Shown here: in pieces, positions 6,195 to 8,588 of the stretch
Numbering within the stretch: position 1 is the stretch's first letter
Layout: every line of letters starts with the position of its first letter
Position numbers and translations under genes: made by a program
Notes under the pieces: model-generated
Told to the model about the DNA's origin: nothing
The model's database searches: none
What the model saw: the letters and a program-made list of their open reading frames with translations, nothing else
Assembly (NCBI GenBank): GCA_964419225.1
Contig: CAYQPF010000186.1
Location: forward strand, 1-8,588
Direction of reading: 5' to 3'
Source of the DNA: CAYQPF01 sp964419225
GTDB lineage: Bacteria; Cloacimonadota; Cloacimonadia; Cloacimonadales; CAYQPF01
DNA: 8,588 nucleotides

Positions 6195-7022
6195 ATGCCA
6201 ATAATCCATCCATTTCGATCTGAAGCTGAAAAGATCCAGGCGTTAATTGACCAATGCAACGGCGATAGCGATATCTTTGTCAACAGGCTTCATCACAGCG
6301 GGCTCAACCATATCAGTTTTTCGCAAGTCTATGCATTTGAGACCTGTCCCAGGCAGTATTATCTGAGATACATCCTGGGTATGGAGACCACTCCTGTTCC
6401 AGAGTACTTTATTAAGGGAAAAGCCCTGCACCGCACCATAGCAAACGCATACCGCGTATTAATGGAAGGGCAGGATTTTGACGAGGAAATCATTTCTTAT
6501 GATGAAATCCACCCTGATTCACGGGCGGGAAATCATCTTCGTAATGGCTACCTTACGTTGCGGCAGAATATGCTGCCCGCCGATGAGGTCGTCGGGATCG
6601 AAAAACCTTTCGTCTATTTGATGAATGATGAGACCCCGCCCATTGTTGGTGTGATCGACCTGATCCTGCGACGAGGTGACAGGCTGATCCTGATCGACCA
6701 TAAAACCGGACGCGACTTCTACCAACCGGACATTCTGCAGATGGCGGTTTACCTGAATTATCTGCGTTCAACAGGAATTGAAGGCGAATGCGAGTTTTAC
6801 TATGACAGCTACCGCTGGGTCGAGAACCTGGCGCGCATCCGCAAACCGGCCTTTTCACGGCAGCAGATGATGATCAGTAAAACAGATGCCGCGATCCAGG
6901 CGAAACGCTTGATGGATGGTTATCAGGGAATTCGCACCTTGCGTGAAGGCGGTCTGCCGGATAAAACGGGGGAATGCTTCAGGTGTGTATACCGGGATTA
7001 TTGCTGGAATGCACAACCATGA
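6195..7022 (+). CDS. PD-(D/E)XK nuclease, RecB/AddB/Cas4-like, with Fe-S cysteines
   Basis: A stand-alone 275-aa nuclease of the RecB-like PD-(D/E)XK superfamily. It begins with the typical ISFSQVYAFETCPRQYYLRYI (40-60). It then has GKALH with H79, GVIDLIL with D155, LILIDHKTG with D168 and K170, and QMAVYLNYL with Q182 and Y186. Four cysteines are placed as in the iron-sulfur staple of AddB and Cas4: C51 near the N-terminus, and C261, C264 and C270 in GECFRCVYRDYC at the C-terminus. All catalytic and cluster residues are present, so a DNA exonuclease-like activity is probable. There is no helicase domain and no cas gene beside it. The only candidate start is the ATG at 6195; the frame is open back to 6150 without another usual start, and the Shine-Dalgarno is weak. 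It lies 56 bases after adenine deaminase and may be read on the same transcript. Biological role unknown. Confidence 0.88.
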   Translation: MPIIHPFRSEAEKIQALIDQCNGDSDIFVNRLHHSGLNHISFSQVYAFETCPRQYYLRYILGMETTPVPEYFIKGKALHRTIANAYRVLMEGQDFDEEIISYDEIHPDSRAGNHLRNGYLTLRQNMLPADEVVGIEKPFVYLMNDETPPIVGVIDLILRRGDRLILIDHKTGRDFYQPDILQMAVYLNYLRSTGIEGECEFYYDSYRWVENLARIRKPAFSRQQMMISKTDAAIQAKRLMDGYQGIRTLREGGLPDKTGECFRCVYRDYCWNAQP

Positions 7023-7119
7023 GAGGCAGCCCCTTTCTTAGTGCTTGATCAAAAATTAACCAAATATTAATACTTAATTCTCCGATCCGCGTTATTATAA
7101 AGAAGGAAAGGAGATAAAA

Positions 7120-7347
7120 ATGATAACTTTACTCGTATTATTGTCACTAATGGTCATCGGTTTTGCGATTGTATATACAACGTCGAACATTTTTGATCTG
7201 GCAAAATTCGGTCCTGTTTCGAACACGATCGAGATCAACAGAGAAACACCAGATGCAATACTTGCCGACCAGATGTGCAAAGGCAATATCAGCCGCGACG
7301 CATATGAAATGTTCGTTGCTGAAAAACTGGATCTGAAACTGATTTAG
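7120..7347 (+). CDS. 75-aa single-pass membrane protein with SHOCT-like C-terminus
   Basis: A short gene with a strong ribosome binding site (AGGAGA ending seven or fewer bases before the ATG at 7120). Residues 2-20 (ITLLVLLSLMVIGFAIVYT) form one membrane segment. Residues 21-45 are a polar linker. The C-terminal ILADQMCKGNISRDAYEMF (residues 47-65) resembles the SHOCT pattern of a short helix, Gly-x-Ile-Ser/Thr, then an acidic-aromatic helix, although it is degenerate. SHOCT tails often occur at the ends of small membrane proteins and are thought to mediate oligomerisation or interaction. A single Cys (residue 53) is present. It stands alone between the nuclease gene and a strong hairpin terminator, so it is probably monocistronic. 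A weak promoter candidate is TTGATC (7045-7050) with TAATAC (7068-7073). No specific function can be given. Confidence 0.7.
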   Translation: MITLLVLLSLMVIGFAIVYTTSNIFDLAKFGPVSNTIEINRETPDAILADQMCKGNISRDAYEMFVAEKLDLKLI

Positions 7348-7353
7348 TAAGAT

Positions 7354-7448
7354 CCAACCCCGGAACCATTTACGAAAAACCGTAAATGGTTCACACGACG
7401 GATCGGGTTCAACCATTAGAAATGGTTGGGGCCGGTTTTTTTATTTTT
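7354..7448 (+). terminator. Two-hairpin terminator with T-tract after the small membrane protein gene
   Basis: Hairpin A is a perfect 12-bp stem, gaaccatttacg (7363-7374) with cgtaaatggttc (7381-7392), and a six-base loop. Hairpin B is caaccatt (7410-7417) with aatggttg (7421-7428), an aga loop and two further G-U pairs. A GC-rich gggccgg follows, then a T-tract (7436-7442 and 7444-7448). The outer bases aacc (7356-7359) can pair with ggtt (7434-7437), closing a three-way junction directly before the T-tract. It begins a few bases after the TAG of the small membrane protein gene and precedes the dehydrogenase gene, so transcription probably ends here. The segments can also pair in other combinations, as described under findings. 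Confidence 0.75.
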
Positions 7449-7547
7449 AATTCCCAGTATATTTATGGCATACTTTAGGAGAAACATTATCTCTTGAAAG
7501 TATATTATTCAGCGATCCCAACAAAAAACTCAATACAGGAGCGGCAC

Positions 7548-8381
7548 ATGGATCTCAAAAGCAAGGTTGCGGTAGTCACCGGCGCGTCAGCCGGCGTGGG
7601 GCGGGAACTGGCGCGGGAATTCGCCAGACAGGGAGCCAAAGTGGTCTGCGCTGCCAGGCGCGCGGAAAAACTTGAAGAGACAGTCTCCCTTATCGAAAAC
7701 GAGGGCGGAACTGCAATTTATGTTGCGACGGACGTGACGGATAGAGAACAGGTCAAACACCTTTTTGATGAAACAATCAGCCATTTTGGGCAGGCAGATC
7801 TGCTATTCAACAACGCTGGCAGAATGACAGCGATCGGCCCCTCGTGGGAGGTGGATATTGATGCATGGTGGCATGATATTCAAGTGGACCTGCTGGGCAC
7901 TTTCATCTGCTGCAAGACCTTCCTGCCGCATATGATCGCGAGGAACTTCGGTGTGATCATCAATATGGATGGCGGCGGCGGGACAACCGGTTCCTTTACA
8001 GGTGCTTCGGCCTACGGCTGCGCAAAAGTAGCCATTGTGAGGTTCACCGAATCGCTGGCGGGGGAGCTGGAAAGCATCGGTTCATCGGTCATGGCGGTAT
8101 GCCTCAACCCGGGATTTGTGGCGTCTGAGCTCAGTAAAAGCGGGATAGACACACCATACAAGGCAAAATGGCTGCCGCATGTTCTGGACAAACTGGTTAA
8201 CAACAAAGGCGTTCCCGCTGACCTGTGTGCCAAGACGACGATAAAACTTCTGAATGTTCTGGCACCCGAATTGAACGGACGCGCTTTTAAGAACGGCACA
8301 GATTATGAGAAGGTAGCCAAGAATCTTGAAAAGATCAAAAAAGAAAATTTGCTGACCCTGAAATATATATCACTGGATTAA
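7548..8381 (+). CDS. Short-chain dehydrogenase/reductase (SDR) family protein
   Basis: A 277-aa SDR with a Rossmann fold. The cofactor motif is TGASAGVG (11-18). Basic R37-R38 after the second strand suggest NADP(H). DVTD (62-65) forms the adenine pocket, NNAG is at 88-91, YGCAK supplies the catalytic Y156 and K160, and NPGFVASELS (187-196) is the usual region after the active site. Two tetrad positions deviate: the segment before Y156 reads NMDGGGGTTG, with Gly at the Tyr-minus-13 position where Ser is expected, and the helix-4 Asn position is Asp (QVDLLGTF, D114). Start: ATG at 7548 with AGGAG six bases upstream; a TTG at 7494 in frame would add 18 residues with no conserved content. It follows a terminator, so it has its own promoter or depends on read-through. 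The inverted pair agtat/atact (7456-7474) could be an operator, but evidence is thin. Substrate unknown. Confidence 0.88.
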   Translation: MDLKSKVAVVTGASAGVGRELAREFARQGAKVVCAARRAEKLEETVSLIENEGGTAIYVATDVTDREQVKHLFDETISHFGQADLLFNNAGRMTAIGPSWEVDIDAWWHDIQVDLLGTFICCKTFLPHMIARNFGVIINMDGGGGTTGSFTGASAYGCAKVAIVRFTESLAGELESIGSSVMAVCLNPGFVASELSKSGIDTPYKAKWLPHVLDKLVNNKGVPADLCAKTTIKLLNVLAPELNGRAFKNGTDYEKVAKNLEKIKKENLLTLKYISLD

Positions 8382-8408
8382 ATATTCTTTAATTTATTAA
8401 TTCTCAGA

Positions 8409-8588
8409 TCAGGCCAGAAGAACCTGGATGCCCAGTTTCGATATTTCAAGACGGGTGATGGGAGTCAGTGCGTCGTCGGTGATCAGTTTATGAACAGCAA
8501 CCAGCGGTGCCACCTGAATTCCAACTTCGGCGCCAAAGACTGTATGATCCGCCAGCACGATGATCTCACGGGCTGAGCGGATCATTGC
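8409..8588 (-). CDS. DeoR/GlpR-family transcriptional regulator, C-terminal fragment (cut by window edge)
   Basis: The minus-strand frame is open from the right edge to a TGA at 8409-8411, giving the last 59 residues. The fragment begins AMIRSAREIIVLADHTVFG and continues VAPLVAVHKLITDD, ending LGIQVLLA. This is the end of the DeoR sensor domain, a phosphosugar-isomerase-like fold. The pattern R-A-x-E-x-I-V-L-A-D-H-x-x-F-G, then L-I-T-D-D, then G-I-x-V-x-x-A is highly characteristic. Such proteins repress sugar or nucleoside catabolic operons and respond to a phosphorylated sugar. The helix-turn-helix lies outside the window, so the target cannot be inferred. It converges on the dehydrogenase gene with only 27 bases between the two stops and no clear terminator. 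Confidence 0.88.
   Translation of the reverse strand, partial: AMIRSAREIIVLADHTVFGAEVGIQVAPLVAVHKLITDDALTPITRLEISKLGIQVLLA

Noticed and set aside
6553..6858. Minus-strand open frame of 101 codons
   Set aside because: Antisense to the RecB/Cas4-like nuclease, whose motifs are intact; the translated peptide is Arg/Ser-rich, as expected of a shadow frame.
6195..7022. Cas4 of a CRISPR system
   Set aside because: There are no cas1/cas2 genes and no direct-repeat array anywhere in the window; the cysteine and nuclease pattern is shared by other RecB-like proteins.
7147..7416. Minus-strand open frame of 89 codons over the small membrane protein and terminator
   Set aside because: It runs through the hairpin array and opposes a gene with a strong ribosome binding site; no family resemblance.
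7494..7547. N-terminal extension of the SDR to TTG at 7494
   Set aside because: The 18 extra residues lie before the normal SDR start; the ATG at 7548 has AGGAG at six bases and puts the glycine-rich motif at the usual residue 11.

Overview
The window reads as bacterial chromosomal DNA, probably from an uncultured anaerobe assembled from a metagenome. The left part (about 1-5640) is AT-rich. It carries a surface protein with a right-handed beta-helix, a choice-of-anchor Q motif and a FlgD-like type IX secretion sorting tail, plus an AAA-ATPase/PD-(D/E)XK fusion. That combination is typical of Candidatus Cloacimonadota and relatives in the Fibrobacterota-Chlorobiota-Bacteroidota (FCB) group. 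The right part (about 5640-8588) is richer in GC, has no such signature, and holds a RecB/Cas4-like nuclease, a small membrane protein, a short-chain dehydrogenase and a DeoR-type regulator. Its source is less clear; an Anaerolineae-like genome is only a guess. The composition changes inside the adenine deaminase gene, so the window is either a recombinant mosaic or a chimeric contig.

Layout. 2-1048 (+): C-terminal part of a secreted beta-helix protein. 1049-1374: spacer with a diverged tandem repeat of about 89 bp. 1375-4251 (-): a three-gene unit read right to left, namely AAA-ATPase/nuclease, then a small exported beta-barrel-like protein, then an alkaline-phosphatase-superfamily phosphodiesterase. 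It is driven by a near-consensus promoter at 4278-4305. 4306-4963: non-coding spacer built of short low-complexity motifs. 4964-4993 (+): a perfect-consensus sigma-70-type promoter that drives a 32-codon leader ORF, which overlaps adenine deaminase by four bases (ATGA). 6195-7022 (+): stand-alone RecB/Cas4-like nuclease. 7120-7347 (+): 75-aa single-pass membrane protein with a SHOCT-like tail. 7351-7448: an elaborate hairpin array ending in a T-tract. 7548-8381 (+): short-chain dehydrogenase with altered catalytic residues. 8409-8588 (-): 3' end of a convergent DeoR-family regulator, cut by the window edge.

How the genes relate. The minus-strand genes look co-transcribed, but I see no obvious shared function. 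Adenine deaminase is a purine-salvage enzyme. The genes to its right do not form a recognisable pathway. I found no CRISPR array, tRNA, rRNA, insertion sequence or recognisable defence system. The most unusual items are the composition break in the deaminase, the leader ORF with its consensus promoter, the four-segment hairpin array, and the catalytically altered dehydrogenase.
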